Positions 30,853-40,257 are shown, counted from the stretch's first letter. The stretch: DNA of 64,000 nt from VBDM01 sp041496705 (GCA_041496705.1 JBGQFD010000005.1:5512-69511), one strand, 5' to 3'. The notes: generated by a model from the letters alone, not told the origin. Made by a program: numbers and translations.

Positions 30853-32385
30853 ATGATAGGATTCCAGAACACAGTGAACTGCGCGGAACGACTAGTCTCC
30901 ATCTTCGGCAGCCAGGCAGAAGTTGCCCGGGCTTTCCGGCTTGACCGCGCGGTCGTCAACAACTGGGTCAAGTCCGGGTATGTGCCGGCGCGCTGGGCCA
31001 TGGAGGTCGAGCACGTGACCGGCGGCGTTGTTGCTGCGGTCGAGGTGCTCAACGAGGCTCACGCCAAGAAGCCGGTGAAGGTCAAGTCGCGTCCGGACGA
31101 TCATCTCTTCGGGTCGCCTCTTTCGGGAAAGGAAGCCATGAACGATTTCGCCCCCGCCAAACGCATCAGCTCGTTCCATCCGCCGCAGAGGACGCTCATG
31201 GGTCCGGGTCCGACTGAGATCCACCCGCGCGTGCTCACCACGATGAGTCAGCCGGCGATCGGCTATCTCGACCCGGTGTTCGTCGAGATGATGGAGGAGC
31301 TGAAGAGTCTGCTTCGCTACGTCTATCAAACCAAGAACCCGCTCACCTTCCCGATCTCGGGCCCGGGCTCGGTCGGGATGGAATACTGCTTCGTCAACCT
31401 CGTCGCCCCCGGCGACAAGGTGATCGTGTGCAGGAACGGCGTGTTCGGCGGACGCATGATCGAGAACGTCGAGCGCGCGGGCGGCAAGGCCGTCGTCGTC
31501 GAGGACGAGTGGGGCGCCCCGGTCGATCCGCACAAGTTGGAAGACGCGCTCAAGAAAAACCGCGATGCGCGTGTAGTCGCGTTCGTGCACGGTGAGACTT
31601 CCACGGGCGTGCAGTCGGACGCGAAGACTCTGGTCGAGGTTGCCCACAAATACGATACGCTCGCGATCGTCGATGCGGTCACCACGCTCGGCGGCTCTCC
31701 TGTGAAGACGGACGAGTGGGAAATCGACGCTATCTATTCAGCGAGCCAGAAGTGTCTTTCGTGCACGCCGGGACTGTCTCCGGTGTCTTTCTCAGAGCGC
31801 GTCGTCGACTACGTGAAAGCGCGCAAGGACAAGATCCATTCCTGGTTCATGGATATGAATCTCTTGCTCGGCTACTGGGGCGCGACCACGCGAACCTACC
31901 ACCACACGGCGCCGACGAATTCGCTGTTCGGGCTGCACGAAGCGCTGTTGCTGCTGCGCGAGGAGGGCATGGAGAACGCCTGGGCACGTCACCGGCGGCA
32001 TCACAACGCGCTGAAGGCGGGCCTGGAAGCGATGGGACTCACGTTTCTCGTGAAGGAGCAGTACCAGCTGCCGCAGATGAATGCGGTGCGCTGCCCCGAA
32101 GGCGTGAACGAGGCCGAGGTGAGGAAGACGCTCTTGAACGAGTTCAGCATCGAGATCGGCGCCGGGCTGGGCCCGCTCGCCGGCAAGATCTGGAGGATAG
32201 GCATCATGGGGTACTCCTGCCGTCCCGACAACGTGATGCTGTGCCTCTCGGCGTTGGGCTCGGTGCTCTCGGACATGGGAATGAAGGTCCACGTCGGCGA
32301 CGCCGAGGCTGCTGCGCACGGGGCCTACGCCTCGATGCACGCGAAGGCCGCGCTGCAGAAGCAGAAGAAACGCGTCGCGGCCTGA
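30853..32385 (+). CDS. Class V aminotransferase (alanine/serine-glyoxylate type) with N-terminal HTH extension
   Basis: One open frame encodes an HTH-like segment (about residues 13-55, CAERLVSIFGSQAEVARAFR then LDRAVVNNWVKSGYVPARWA) resembling YdaS/Cro-type regulators. After a linker comes a complete PLP aminotransferase starting HPPQRTLMGPGPTEIHPRVL. ISGPGSVGMEYCFVN, VHGETSTGVQSDAK, IVDAVTTLGG and SASQKCLSCTPGL hold the PLP site; the Schiff-base Lys is residue 300 of the long form. Family members are about 390-415 residues. An internal ATG at 31138 with GGAAAGGAAGCC before it would give exactly a 415-residue enzyme, so a short form alone, or two forms, are possible. A GTG at 30820 is an alternative long start. 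Confidence 0.82.
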   Translation: MIGFQNTVNCAERLVSIFGSQAEVARAFRLDRAVVNNWVKSGYVPARWAMEVEHVTGGVVAAVEVLNEAHAKKPVKVKSRPDDHLFGSPLSGKEAMNDFAPAKRISSFHPPQRTLMGPGPTEIHPRVLTTMSQPAIGYLDPVFVEMMEELKSLLRYVYQTKNPLTFPISGPGSVGMEYCFVNLVAPGDKVIVCRNGVFGGRMIENVERAGGKAVVVEDEWGAPVDPHKLEDALKKNRDARVVAFVHGETSTGVQSDAKTLVEVAHKYDTLAIVDAVTTLGGSPVKTDEWEIDAIYSASQKCLSCTPGLSPVSFSERVVDYVKARKDKIHSWFMDMNLLLGYWGATTRTYHHTAPTNSLFGLHEALLLLREEGMENAWARHRRHHNALKAGLEAMGLTFLVKEQYQLPQMNAVRCPEGVNEAEVRKTLLNEFSIEIGAGLGPLAGKIWRIGIMGYSCRPDNVMLCLSALGSVLSDMGMKVHVGDAEAAAHGAYASMHAKAALQKQKKRVAA

Positions 32386-32416
32386 CGCCGAACCGCTGAA
32401 CCGATCCTGCCGACGG

Positions 32417-32442
32417 ACTGGCGCATCTTGTGTTCCGCCAGT
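32417..32442 (+). terminator. Possible transcription end after the aminotransferase gene
   Basis: ACTGGCG and CGCCAGT form a seven-base perfect stem with a 12-base loop, 32 bases after the stop. No T-run follows, so it is at best a weak or Rho-assisted terminator. The rest of the 193-base gap up to the tetR gene holds only the operator-like repeats. Confidence 0.25.
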
Positions 32443-32525
32443 GCGATCGAAGGCGAGCAGGCGGCATAGACCCTGTCTCGGTTAGGGAATTACCGGGCTG
32501 CGTTGGATCGGGGCTTGCTCTTTTT

Positions 32526-32560
32526 TGAGCGTGTGCTCATAATAACTGAGCATTTGCTCA
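32526..32560. promoter_or_regulatory. Double palindromic operator for the TetR-type regulator
   Basis: Two copies of the 14-bp palindrome TGAGC-N4-GCTCA lie at 32526-32539 and 32547-32560. Their start points are 21 bases apart, two helical turns, so two dimers could bind on one face of the DNA. They end 18 bases before the regulator ATG, in the zone where a promoter must overlap. This layout is typical of TetR autoregulation. The palindrome half-site was not seen in this form elsewhere in the efflux operon. Confidence 0.7.
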
Positions 32561-32578
32561 ATTTCTCCGAACAATCCC

Positions 32579-33250
32579 ATGGCACGGCCCACTGCATCTC
32601 GCGGCGCTTCGCGTCTTCCGGCAATCGACCAGAGGGAGCGCCTTCTCGTCGCAACCGAGCGGCTGCTGTGCTCGCGCGGTCTGGCCTGCGTGACGACCCG
32701 CGACATTGCGCGCGCCGCGAAGGTCGCGGAAGGGGCCCTCTACCATCACTTCGGCGACAAGGCGCGGCTGATCCTGGAGGTCGTGCTCCACGGCGTTGGC
32801 GAGTTCCGGGAGGTGCTCGACAGCCTTCCGCTCCAGGTCGGGCAGAACACGGTCCAGAAGAATCTCGAGAGGGTGCTGGAGAGCGCATTTCACTTTCACT
32901 ACAAGATCGCGTCGCTGGTGTGCTCGCTTTTCGCCGACCAGAAGCTGCTCGTGCGCGTGCGCGGCTCGATGAACGAGCGCTGCATCGGCCCGGGGCGTAC
33001 GGCGTCGATTCTCGCCGCGTATCTGCTTGCCGAGCAACGGCTCGGGCGAGTATCGGCGGAGGCCTTGACCGAATCGGCGGCCGAGCTCCTTCTGGCGGCG
33101 AGCTTCAACAAGGCACTGCACGATCATTTCTACGGATTGACGGGCAAGACGCAGGTTCGCCGCCACCTTCGCGACGCGGTGCGTGCGCTGCTCGCCGGGC
33201 TGAGCCCGGAAAACCGAAGGGGGCACGCGACAGGAAGGGGAAAGAGATGA
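32579..33250 (+). CDS. TetR/AcrR-family transcriptional repressor
   Basis: A 223-residue regulator. The N-terminal HTH is clear: RERLLVATERLLCSRGLACV, then TTRDIARAAKVAEGALYHHF and GDKARLILEVVLH. The C-terminal ligand-binding half shows no obvious close relation. It precedes the RND efflux genes, whose outer-membrane factor starts within its stop (ATGA), so repressor and pump are one transcript. Twin palindromes at 32526-32560 are the probable operator, which makes it an autorepressor released by a pump substrate. Confidence 0.92.
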   Translation: MARPTASRGASRLPAIDQRERLLVATERLLCSRGLACVTTRDIARAAKVAEGALYHHFGDKARLILEVVLHGVGEFREVLDSLPLQVGQNTVQKNLERVLESAFHFHYKIASLVCSLFADQKLLVRVRGSMNERCIGPGRTASILAAYLLAEQRLGRVSAEALTESAAELLLAASFNKALHDHFYGLTGKTQVRRHLRDAVRALLAGLSPENRRGHATGRGKR

Positions 33251-34743
33251 TCCAGTCCCTTGGACTGCGCAGTCTCACGATCGCCGCAACGGTCGCCCTC
33301 CTGGGGGCTTGCGCGGTCGGTCCGGACTATCGCGCGCCGGACGCTCCCGCATTCAGCCGCTACACCGAAAGACCGCAGCCCGAACAGACCGAAGCGATCC
33401 AGGTACGCGGAGGCGAGGCGCAGCGCTTCGTGGTGGGGGCAAGGATCTCTGCCGAATGGTGGACGCTTTTCGGCTCGTCGGAGCTCGACAAGCTCATGCG
33501 CACGGCGCTCAACGGCCATCCGACGCTCGCTGCGGCGCAGGCCGCGCTTCGACAGGCCGAGGAGAACTTGAGCGCTCAGTACGCAGTGCTCTACCCGAGC
33601 GTCGACGCGGCCTTGTCGGCAAAGCGCCAGCGCATTTCCGGCGCGAGTTTCGGCAATCCGGGGCTGCCCAGCAGCGTCTTCAATCTGTACAACGCTTCGG
33701 TCAACGTGTCCTACGCCATCGACGTCGCGGGCGGCGCGCGGCGCGAGCTCGAGGCGCTGCAGGCGGGCATAGACTTCCAGCGCTTTCAGCTCGAGGCTAC
33801 CTATCTTTCGCTGACGGCGAACATCGCCACCACCGCGTTCCGCGAGGCGTCGCTGCGCGAGCAGATTCGAGCGACGCGCGAGATCGCCGATTCGCAGGAG
33901 CGCCAGGCACAGCTGGTCGAAAAGCAATTTGAGCTCGGCGCCCTCTCGCGCGCGGACGTGCTCGCGCAGCGCGCGCAGCTTGCGCAAACGCGCGCGAATC
34001 TGCCTCCGCTCGAGAAAGCGCTCGCGCAGACCCGCAATCAGCTTGCGGTGCTCATCGGCAGGTTTCCAGGCGACGCGGGCCTGCCCGAGCTCGATCTTTC
34101 GGCGTTCCAGCTGCCGCAGAACCTTCCGCTGAGTCTGCCCTCGGATCTCGTCCGCCAGCGGCCGGACATCCGCGCGGCCGAAACCGTTCTGCGCCAGACC
34201 AACGCGCGCATCGGCGTGGCGCAGGCGCTCATGTTCCCGCAGCTCACCTTGAGCGGCAGCTACGGCACGGCCTCGACCAGCGTCTCCAACCTGTTCGACC
34301 CGGGCACGGTGGTCTGGAACATCGGCGCTGGCCTGCTTCAGCCGATTTTTCACGCGGGACAGCTCCAGGCGAGGAAACGCGGCGCGCAAGCCGCCTACGA
34401 TCAGGCCTTCGCGCAGTATCAGCAGACCGTGCTCGGCGCGTTCCAGAACGTCACCGACGTGCTGTTTGCCCTGGAGTTCGACGCGGTCGCTCTCAAGGCG
34501 CAGGCGGATGCCGAGGCCGCGGCGCGCGAAAGTCTCGACATGACGAAAAAGCAGCTCCTTTTCGGCGGGACGAGCTATCTCGCGCTCTACAACGCGCAGC
34601 GCCAGTACGAACAGGCAAAGATCGGTCTCGTTCAGGCGCAGGCGGCGCGCTACGCGGACACCGCGGCGCTCTTCCAGGCACTAGGCGGCGGATGGTGGGA
34701 GCGCGAGGGGCCGGACCGGGCTCCTGCCGCCCGCGCAAACTGA
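33247..34743 (+). CDS. RND efflux outer-membrane factor lipoprotein (OprM/NodT type)
   Basis: TolC-like channel of 498 residues. The lipoprotein signal IQSLGLRSLTIAATVALLGA ends at a lipobox LLGAC (Cys near 21), followed by the standard AVGPDYRAPDAP. Two repeats of the outer-membrane efflux domain follow, e.g. ISAEWWTLFGSSELDKLMRT and NHP-like NGHPTLAAAQAALRQAEENL, and LRQTNARIGVAQALMFPQLT in the second half. The C-terminus has QYQQTVLGAFQNVTDVL. It completes a tripartite pump with the two downstream genes. The C-terminal tail after residue 475 is short and variable. Confidence 0.93.
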   Translation: MIQSLGLRSLTIAATVALLGACAVGPDYRAPDAPAFSRYTERPQPEQTEAIQVRGGEAQRFVVGARISAEWWTLFGSSELDKLMRTALNGHPTLAAAQAALRQAEENLSAQYAVLYPSVDAALSAKRQRISGASFGNPGLPSSVFNLYNASVNVSYAIDVAGGARRELEALQAGIDFQRFQLEATYLSLTANIATTAFREASLREQIRATREIADSQERQAQLVEKQFELGALSRADVLAQRAQLAQTRANLPPLEKALAQTRNQLAVLIGRFPGDAGLPELDLSAFQLPQNLPLSLPSDLVRQRPDIRAAETVLRQTNARIGVAQALMFPQLTLSGSYGTASTSVSNLFDPGTVVWNIGAGLLQPIFHAGQLQARKRGAQAAYDQAFAQYQQTVLGAFQNVTDVLFALEFDAVALKAQADAEAAARESLDMTKKQLLFGGTSYLALYNAQRQYEQAKIGLVQAQAARYADTAALFQALGGGWWEREGPDRAPAARAN

Positions 34744-34780
34744 ACTAATCGCTAAGGGGAAATTTCTTGGAGTTGCGTTC

Positions 34781-35908
34781 ATGACGAAACGAATGATCAT
34801 CATGCTGGCGATCGTCGGGCTGTTCTTCGGCGGGCTGTTCGGTTTCAAAGCGTTCCTGGGGGGCGTAATACGCAAAAGCATCTCTGCGCAGGGCATTCCG
34901 CCCCAGACCGTCTCCACGGCCAAGGCGCAGTTCATGGAATGGCAGGGCGAGTTCCAGGCCGTCGGGACGCTGCGCGCGGTACGCGGCGCCGACCTCGCCC
35001 CGGAGGTCTCCGGGGTGATCACCGCCATACACTTTCAGTCCGGGCAGGCGGTCCAGGCGGGCGCAGCGCTGGTACAGCTCAATGCCGAGTCGGACCTGGC
35101 GAAGCTTCAGGCGCTCGGAGCGAACGCCGACCTGGCGCAAGTGAACTACCAGCGCAACCAGAAACAACTGGAGATCCAGGCGGTGAGTCAGGCCGTGGTG
35201 GATGTCGACGCGGCAACGCTGAAGAGCGCGAAAGCGCAGGTCGCCGAGCAACAGGCGCTCGTAAACAAGAAACTCGTGCGCGCGCCGTTTGACGGGCGGC
35301 TCGGAATCCGGGCGGTGGACGTCGGACAGTACGTCAACGCCGGTACGAAGCTCGTGACGCTGCAGGCGCTCGATCCCGTTTACGTCGACTTTTATGCGCC
35401 TCAAAAGTCCGTCGGCAGGATAGCCCTCCGGCAGAAGATCAGCCTGAAGACGGACGCCTTTCCCGGCCAGGAGTTCGCGGGAGAGGTGAGCTCGATCGAC
35501 CCAAAGGTGGATCCGGCGACGCGCAACGTGCAGGTGCGCGCCACCGTGCGCAATCCGAAGCAGAGCCTGCTTCCCGGAATGTTCGCCACGGTGGTGCTCG
35601 CCTCGGGCGGTCCGCGGCGCTTCCTCACGCTGCCGCAGACCGCGGTCTCCTACAATCCCTACGGGGACACCGTGTTCGTCGTGGAAGAGAGCAAGGGGAA
35701 GGACGAGAAAGTCACGCTGGTCGCGCAACAGAGGTTTGTGACGACCGGCGAGACGCGCGGCGACCAGGTCACGATTCTCTCCGGGATCAAGGAAGACGAG
35801 ACCGTGGTTACCGCCGGGCAGATCAAGCTGCGTACGGGCTTTCCGGTGACCGTCAACAATTCAATCCAGCCGGCGAACGAGCCGGCCCCGCAACCCAAGG
35901 ACCAGTAG
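34781..35908 (+). CDS. RND efflux periplasmic adaptor (membrane fusion protein)
   Basis: A 375-residue HlyD-type adaptor connecting the inner-membrane pump to the channel. The N-terminal segment MIIMLAIVGLFFGGLFGFKA is a single membrane anchor, not a lipobox. GEFQAVGTLRAVRGADLAPE starts the lipoyl/barrel-sandwich part and VRAPFDGRLGIRAVDVGQYV is the usual barrel-sandwich end. Then come the beta-barrel (GEVSSIDPKVDPATRNVQVR) and the membrane-proximal domain. The alpha-hairpin is short (residues 105-150). It lies 10 bases before the RND gene. Confidence 0.94.
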   Translation: MTKRMIIMLAIVGLFFGGLFGFKAFLGGVIRKSISAQGIPPQTVSTAKAQFMEWQGEFQAVGTLRAVRGADLAPEVSGVITAIHFQSGQAVQAGAALVQLNAESDLAKLQALGANADLAQVNYQRNQKQLEIQAVSQAVVDVDAATLKSAKAQVAEQQALVNKKLVRAPFDGRLGIRAVDVGQYVNAGTKLVTLQALDPVYVDFYAPQKSVGRIALRQKISLKTDAFPGQEFAGEVSSIDPKVDPATRNVQVRATVRNPKQSLLPGMFATVVLASGGPRRFLTLPQTAVSYNPYGDTVFVVEESKGKDEKVTLVAQQRFVTTGETRGDQVTILSGIKEDETVVTAGQIKLRTGFPVTVNNSIQPANEPAPQPKDQ

Positions 35909-35917
35909 GGGGCTCGG

Positions 35918-38900
35918 ATGAGAAAGTTCACCGACATCTTCATCGAGCGGCCGGTCCTCGCGACGGTCGTGAGCCTCACGCTGCTCGTGCTCGGACTGCG
36001 CTCGATCGGCCTCCTGCCCGTTCTGCAGTATCCGCGGACGCAAAACGCGGTCGTGACCGTGATGACGACCTACATTGGCGCGGACCCGGCGCTCGTCGCC
36101 GGTTTCATCACCACGCCGCTCGAAAACTCCATCGCGCAGGCGAACGGCATCGACTACATGAGCTCGGTGAGCCGGCAGAGCGTGAGCACCATCACGGCCG
36201 CTCTGCGGCTCAACTACGACGTCGACAAGGCGCTCACCGAGATCAACACGAAAGTCAATGCCGTCCTGAACCAGTTCCCGCCGGGCACGCAGCAGCCGGT
36301 GCTTACGGTGAAAGTCGGCCAGACGTTTGCAGCCATGTACATCGGTTTCGCGAGCGACGTGCTCATGCCCAACAAGATCACCGACTATCTGATTCGCGTG
36401 GTCCAGCCGAAGCTGCAGGCGGTCGAGGGCGTGCAGACCGCCGAGATCCTGGGCGGAAAGCTTTTCGCACTCCGGGCCTGGATCGATCCGGACAAGCTTG
36501 CGGCTTACAACCTCACCGCGGCCGACGTAAGCGCGGCCCTCGCCGCCAACAATTTTCTCTCGGCGGTGGGCGCGACCAAGGGCCAGATGGTCCAGGTGAA
36601 CCTGACCGCGTCGACCGACGTTCACACGGTCGAACAGTTCAAGAACCTCGTCATCAAGCAGCAGGGCGGTGCGGTCGTTCGGCTGAACGACGTCGCCAAC
36701 GTGACGCTCGGCGCCGAGGACTACGAGTCGGAGGTGGGCTTCGACGGCAAGAAGGCCGTTTACATAGGGATCCAGGTTGCGCCGGCGGCAAATTTGCTCG
36801 AAGTAATAGCGCGCGTGCGCAACGTGTTCCCCGATATCAAGGCGCAGCTGCCCCAAGGCCTGCACGGCGAGATCGTCTACGACTCGACCAAATTCGTGAA
36901 CAGCGCCATCGAGGAAGTCATCTGGACCCTCGTCGAAGCGCTCCTCATCGTTACTCTGGTCGTGTTCGCTTTTCTCGGCTCGGCGCGCTCGGTGCTGATC
37001 CCCACGGTGGCGATACCGCTGTCGCTCGTGGGCACCTTCACCATCATGTTTGCCCTCGGGTATTCGATCAACCTGCTGACGCTGCTCGCCCTGGTGCTCG
37101 CGATCGGCCTGGTCGTGGACGACGCCATCATCGTTGTCGAGAACGTCAGCCGGCATCTGGAAGAGGGCATGAAGCCAGGGCAGGCGGCGATCCTCGCAGC
37201 GCGCGAGCTCGCCAACCCCATCATCGCGATGACGATAGTGCTGGTGGCTGTGTATGTCCCGATCATATTCCTGAGCGGGCTCACCGGCGCTCTTTTCACC
37301 GAATTCGCAGTCACACTCGTCGGCGCTGTCACCGTGTCGGCGATCGTCGCGCTCACGCTCTCTCCGATGATGTGCGCCAAACTGCTGAAGCCGCACGACC
37401 CGAACGCGACCAGCTGGGACGCCCGGCTGGTTCTGCTGCTCGACCGCACATTCGATTCCCTGCACCGGCGCTACGAGGGCTTGTTGCACGGCACGCTCAA
37501 TTGGGTGCCGGTGACCACCGTATTCTCGCTCGTCGTCCTGGGCAGCATCTATTTTCTGTGGGCGACCGCAAAGGACGAGCTCGCGCCTCAGGAGGACCAG
37601 GGCGTTCTCATCATGTCCGCGCAAGCCGCGCCGAATTCCACGCTGCAGCAACGCCAGCTCTATACGCGCGCGGTGTACGAGACTTTCGTGAAGCACGCCG
37701 AGACGGATCACGTGTTCCAACTCGACATTCCGGGGCAGACGCTCGCGGGCATGGTGTTCAAGCCCTGGAGCGAGCGCAAGACGACCACGACGAAGCTTCT
37801 GCCGGTCGTTCAGAAGGAGCTGGAGCAGGTCGCAGGTTTGCGCGCCGCAGTCTTCCAGCCCCCGCCGCTGCCCGGCGCGTTCGGATTCCCGGTGCAGTTC
37901 GTGATCCAGACCACCGAGCCCTTCGAGCGGTTGAACGATGTCGCGTCCGCACTCGCGCAGGAAGCGCAAAAGAGCGGCATGTTCTTCTTCGTCGACAACG
38001 ATCTCCGCTACGACCTGCCGCAATCGACGATCGTCATCGACCGGGAACTGACGGCGCAGCTCGGCCTCACCATGAAGGACGTGGGCGCGGCGCTGTCGTC
38101 CCTCGTCGGCGGTGGTTACGTCAACTACTTCAGTTTCCACGACCGCGCCTACAAGGTGATTCCCCAGGTGCAGCAGGCGGACCGGCTGAATGCCGGACAG
38201 CTGCGCGACACCTATATCCGCGCCGGAAATGGCGAGGCGATCCCGCTCTCGACCATAGTGCACATCACCACCAAGACGATTCCTCAGGCGCTCAACCGCT
38301 TCCAGCAGCAGAACGCGGCGACGATCTCAGGGGTGCCGTTCATCGGCGTGACCCAGGGCGACGCGATTGCCTACATGCAGAACCTCGCCGCGCGTACCTT
38401 GCCGCAGGGCTACTCGGTAGATTACGCGGGGCCGTCGCGGCAGTACATCCAGGAATCCAGCGCGCTGCTGTTTACCCTAATGTTCGCCCTCATCATCATT
38501 TTTCTCGCGCTCGCGGCGCAGTTCGAGAGCTTCCGCGATCCAGTCATCATCCTGGTCTCGGTGCCGATGTCGATCTGCGGGGCGCTCATCTTCGTAAACC
38601 TTTTCGGCACTCTCGGCATCGGCGCGGTGAGCCTCAATATCTATACGAAAGTGGGGCTCGTGACTCTCATCGGACTCATCAGCAAGCATGGAATCCTGAT
38701 CGTCGAGTTCGCCAACAATCTGCAGAAGCAAGGCCTGTCCAAGCGCGAGGCGGTCGAAAAAGCGGCTGGAATCCGGCTGCGCCCCATTCTCATGACGACC
38801 GGCGCGATGGTGCTCGGCGTTGTTCCGCTCCTCATCGCTAGCGGCGCAGGCGCCGTGAGCCGCTTTAACATGGGCCTTGTGATCGCAACCGGGGTCGCAA

Positions 38901-39022
38901 TCGGGACGCTGTTCACCCTCTTCGTCGTCCCGGCGATGTATCTGCTGCTTGCCGAGGACCACTCAAAGCGGGCAAGCGGGGAGGCGCTGCCGGCGCCGGG
39001 CGGGCACGCAGCGACGCGCTGA
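35918..39022 (+). CDS. RND efflux inner-membrane pump
   Basis: Proton-driven hydrophobe/amphiphile transporter of 1034 residues with 12 predicted membrane helices and two large periplasmic loops. N-terminal MRKFTDIFIERPVLATVVSL is typical of the HAE-1 group. The helix 4 proton-relay pair is present in VLAIGLVVDDAIIVVENVSR (Asp-Asp), and GLISKHGILIVEFANNLQKQ carries the helix 10 lysine-type residue. LEVEGVQTAEILGG-like loop sequences and AALSSLVGGGYVNYF follow the family. The nearest pattern is MdtB/MexK-like pumps. Last gene of the tetR operon, 16 bases before the FAD monooxygenase gene. Confidence 0.95.
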   Translation: MRKFTDIFIERPVLATVVSLTLLVLGLRSIGLLPVLQYPRTQNAVVTVMTTYIGADPALVAGFITTPLENSIAQANGIDYMSSVSRQSVSTITAALRLNYDVDKALTEINTKVNAVLNQFPPGTQQPVLTVKVGQTFAAMYIGFASDVLMPNKITDYLIRVVQPKLQAVEGVQTAEILGGKLFALRAWIDPDKLAAYNLTAADVSAALAANNFLSAVGATKGQMVQVNLTASTDVHTVEQFKNLVIKQQGGAVVRLNDVANVTLGAEDYESEVGFDGKKAVYIGIQVAPAANLLEVIARVRNVFPDIKAQLPQGLHGEIVYDSTKFVNSAIEEVIWTLVEALLIVTLVVFAFLGSARSVLIPTVAIPLSLVGTFTIMFALGYSINLLTLLALVLAIGLVVDDAIIVVENVSRHLEEGMKPGQAAILAARELANPIIAMTIVLVAVYVPIIFLSGLTGALFTEFAVTLVGAVTVSAIVALTLSPMMCAKLLKPHDPNATSWDARLVLLLDRTFDSLHRRYEGLLHGTLNWVPVTTVFSLVVLGSIYFLWATAKDELAPQEDQGVLIMSAQAAPNSTLQQRQLYTRAVYETFVKHAETDHVFQLDIPGQTLAGMVFKPWSERKTTTTKLLPVVQKELEQVAGLRAAVFQPPPLPGAFGFPVQFVIQTTEPFERLNDVASALAQEAQKSGMFFFVDNDLRYDLPQSTIVIDRELTAQLGLTMKDVGAALSSLVGGGYVNYFSFHDRAYKVIPQVQQADRLNAGQLRDTYIRAGNGEAIPLSTIVHITTKTIPQALNRFQQQNAATISGVPFIGVTQGDAIAYMQNLAARTLPQGYSVDYAGPSRQYIQESSALLFTLMFALIIIFLALAAQFESFRDPVIILVSVPMSICGALIFVNLFGTLGIGAVSLNIYTKVGLVTLIGLISKHGILIVEFANNLQKQGLSKREAVEKAAGIRLRPILMTTGAMVLGVVPLLIASGAGAVSRFNMGLVIATGVAIGTLFTLFVVPAMYLLLAEDHSKRASGEALPAPGGHAATR

Positions 39023-39038
39023 CCGCCAACCCGCTCCC

Positions 39039-40247
39039 ATGACAGCACGGGTTTGCATAGTCGGCGCGGGTCCGGTGGGCGTCGTCGCGGCGATCGCCTG
39101 TGCAAGAAAAGGCATGCAGGTCACGCTATTCGAGGGGGCGCGCGATATCGACCCCAGCCCGCGCGCGGCGACTACGCATCCCTCCACTCTGGAGATGCTT
39201 GCGAACATCGGGCTTCTGGAAGAGTTCCAGGCCGTGGGTCTGGTCGCGCGTCATTTTCAGTTCTGGGACGGTGCGACGAAGACGCTCGTCGCGGAGTTCG
39301 ATCACGAGGTGCTGCGCGACGAGACGCCTTTCCCCTATGTCGTACAGACCGAGCAGCACAAGCTCGTGGCCATCGGCTTGCGGCGCCTTGCCGGGATGCC
39401 GAATGCCGGCGTGCGGATGGCGACGAGCCTCGCGCAAGTCTCCCAGGACGCGTACGGCGCCTGCGTGACAGTAGAGGGAGCGGATGGAACCGAGCGGCAC
39501 GAGTTCGACTACGTTATCGGCTGTGACGGCGGGCGCAGCACGGTGCGCAAATGCCTGGATATCGACTTTGAAGGTTACACCTGGCCGGAGCGATTCCTGG
39601 TGCTTACGACTCTCTTCGACTTTCAGGCGGCGCTCGATTGCTGCCCGCGCAGCTACATATCCGACCCCGTGGAATGGACCAACCTCTTCAAAGTCATGGG
39701 CGACGACCTCAAAGGCCAGTGGCGCGCCGTGTTTCCAGCGCACGAGAACGAGACCGACAAACAGGCTTTTTCCGACACTGCGGTGCTGCGGCGCCTCGGC
39801 AGGATCCACGCGGGTCATCCCATCGAGCGGGTCGTCCACCGCAACATCTACCGGGTGCACCAGCGCGTTGCGAAATCGTTTCGCGAAGGGCGGGTTTTCC
39901 TCGCCGGTGACGCGGCTCACGTCAACAATCCCGTCGGCGGGCTGGGACTGAACTGCGGAATCCACGACGCCGTAGAGCTCGCCGGAACCTTGCATGCGGT
40001 GAGCAGCGGTGAAGAGGGACAGGAAGCGCTCGACCGGTACGAGCGGCGCCGCCGCCCGCTCAACATCGAGTACGTGCAGCAGCAGACCGTCGCGAACAAG
40101 AAGCGGCTCGAGGAACGCGATCCTGCGGTCCGCCAAGCGAACTTCGACCAGTTGCGTCGCGCCGCCGCCGACCGGGCGCTGCACAAGCAGTTTCTCATGC
40201 GTACATCGCTCATCGAGAGCGTACGCAAGGCCGCGCAGATCGCCTGA
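39039..40247 (+). CDS. FAD-dependent aromatic-type monooxygenase
   Basis: A 402-residue flavoprotein hydroxylase (PheA/TfdB-like). VCIVGAGPVGVVAAIACARK is the dinucleotide-binding GxGxxG fold at the N-terminus. DYVIGCDGGRSTVRKCLDID holds the DG motif, and GRVFLAGDAAHVNNPVGGLG with LNCGIHDAVELAGTL is the GD motif that binds the FAD ribityl. The C-terminal thioredoxin-like domain of TfdB is missing, as in shorter members. Substrate is unknown. The ATG chosen is 16 bases after the pump gene, so it may be part of the efflux transcript; that would suggest a drug- or aromatic-compound link, which is inference. Confidence 0.85.
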   Translation: MTARVCIVGAGPVGVVAAIACARKGMQVTLFEGARDIDPSPRAATTHPSTLEMLANIGLLEEFQAVGLVARHFQFWDGATKTLVAEFDHEVLRDETPFPYVVQTEQHKLVAIGLRRLAGMPNAGVRMATSLAQVSQDAYGACVTVEGADGTERHEFDYVIGCDGGRSTVRKCLDIDFEGYTWPERFLVLTTLFDFQAALDCCPRSYISDPVEWTNLFKVMGDDLKGQWRAVFPAHENETDKQAFSDTAVLRRLGRIHAGHPIERVVHRNIYRVHQRVAKSFREGRVFLAGDAAHVNNPVGGLGLNCGIHDAVELAGTLHAVSSGEEGQEALDRYERRRRPLNIEYVQQQTVANKKRLEERDPAVRQANFDQLRRAAADRALHKQFLMRTSLIESVRKAAQIA

Positions 40248-40257
40248 TCCCGACGGC

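Noticed and set aside
35861..38263. 800-codon open frame on the minus strand opposite the RND pump gene
   Set aside because: It is a shadow of the high-G+C pump gene: composition rich in Arg/His/Asp/Gly/Val without family motifs, while the plus-strand frame shows an intact RND transporter.
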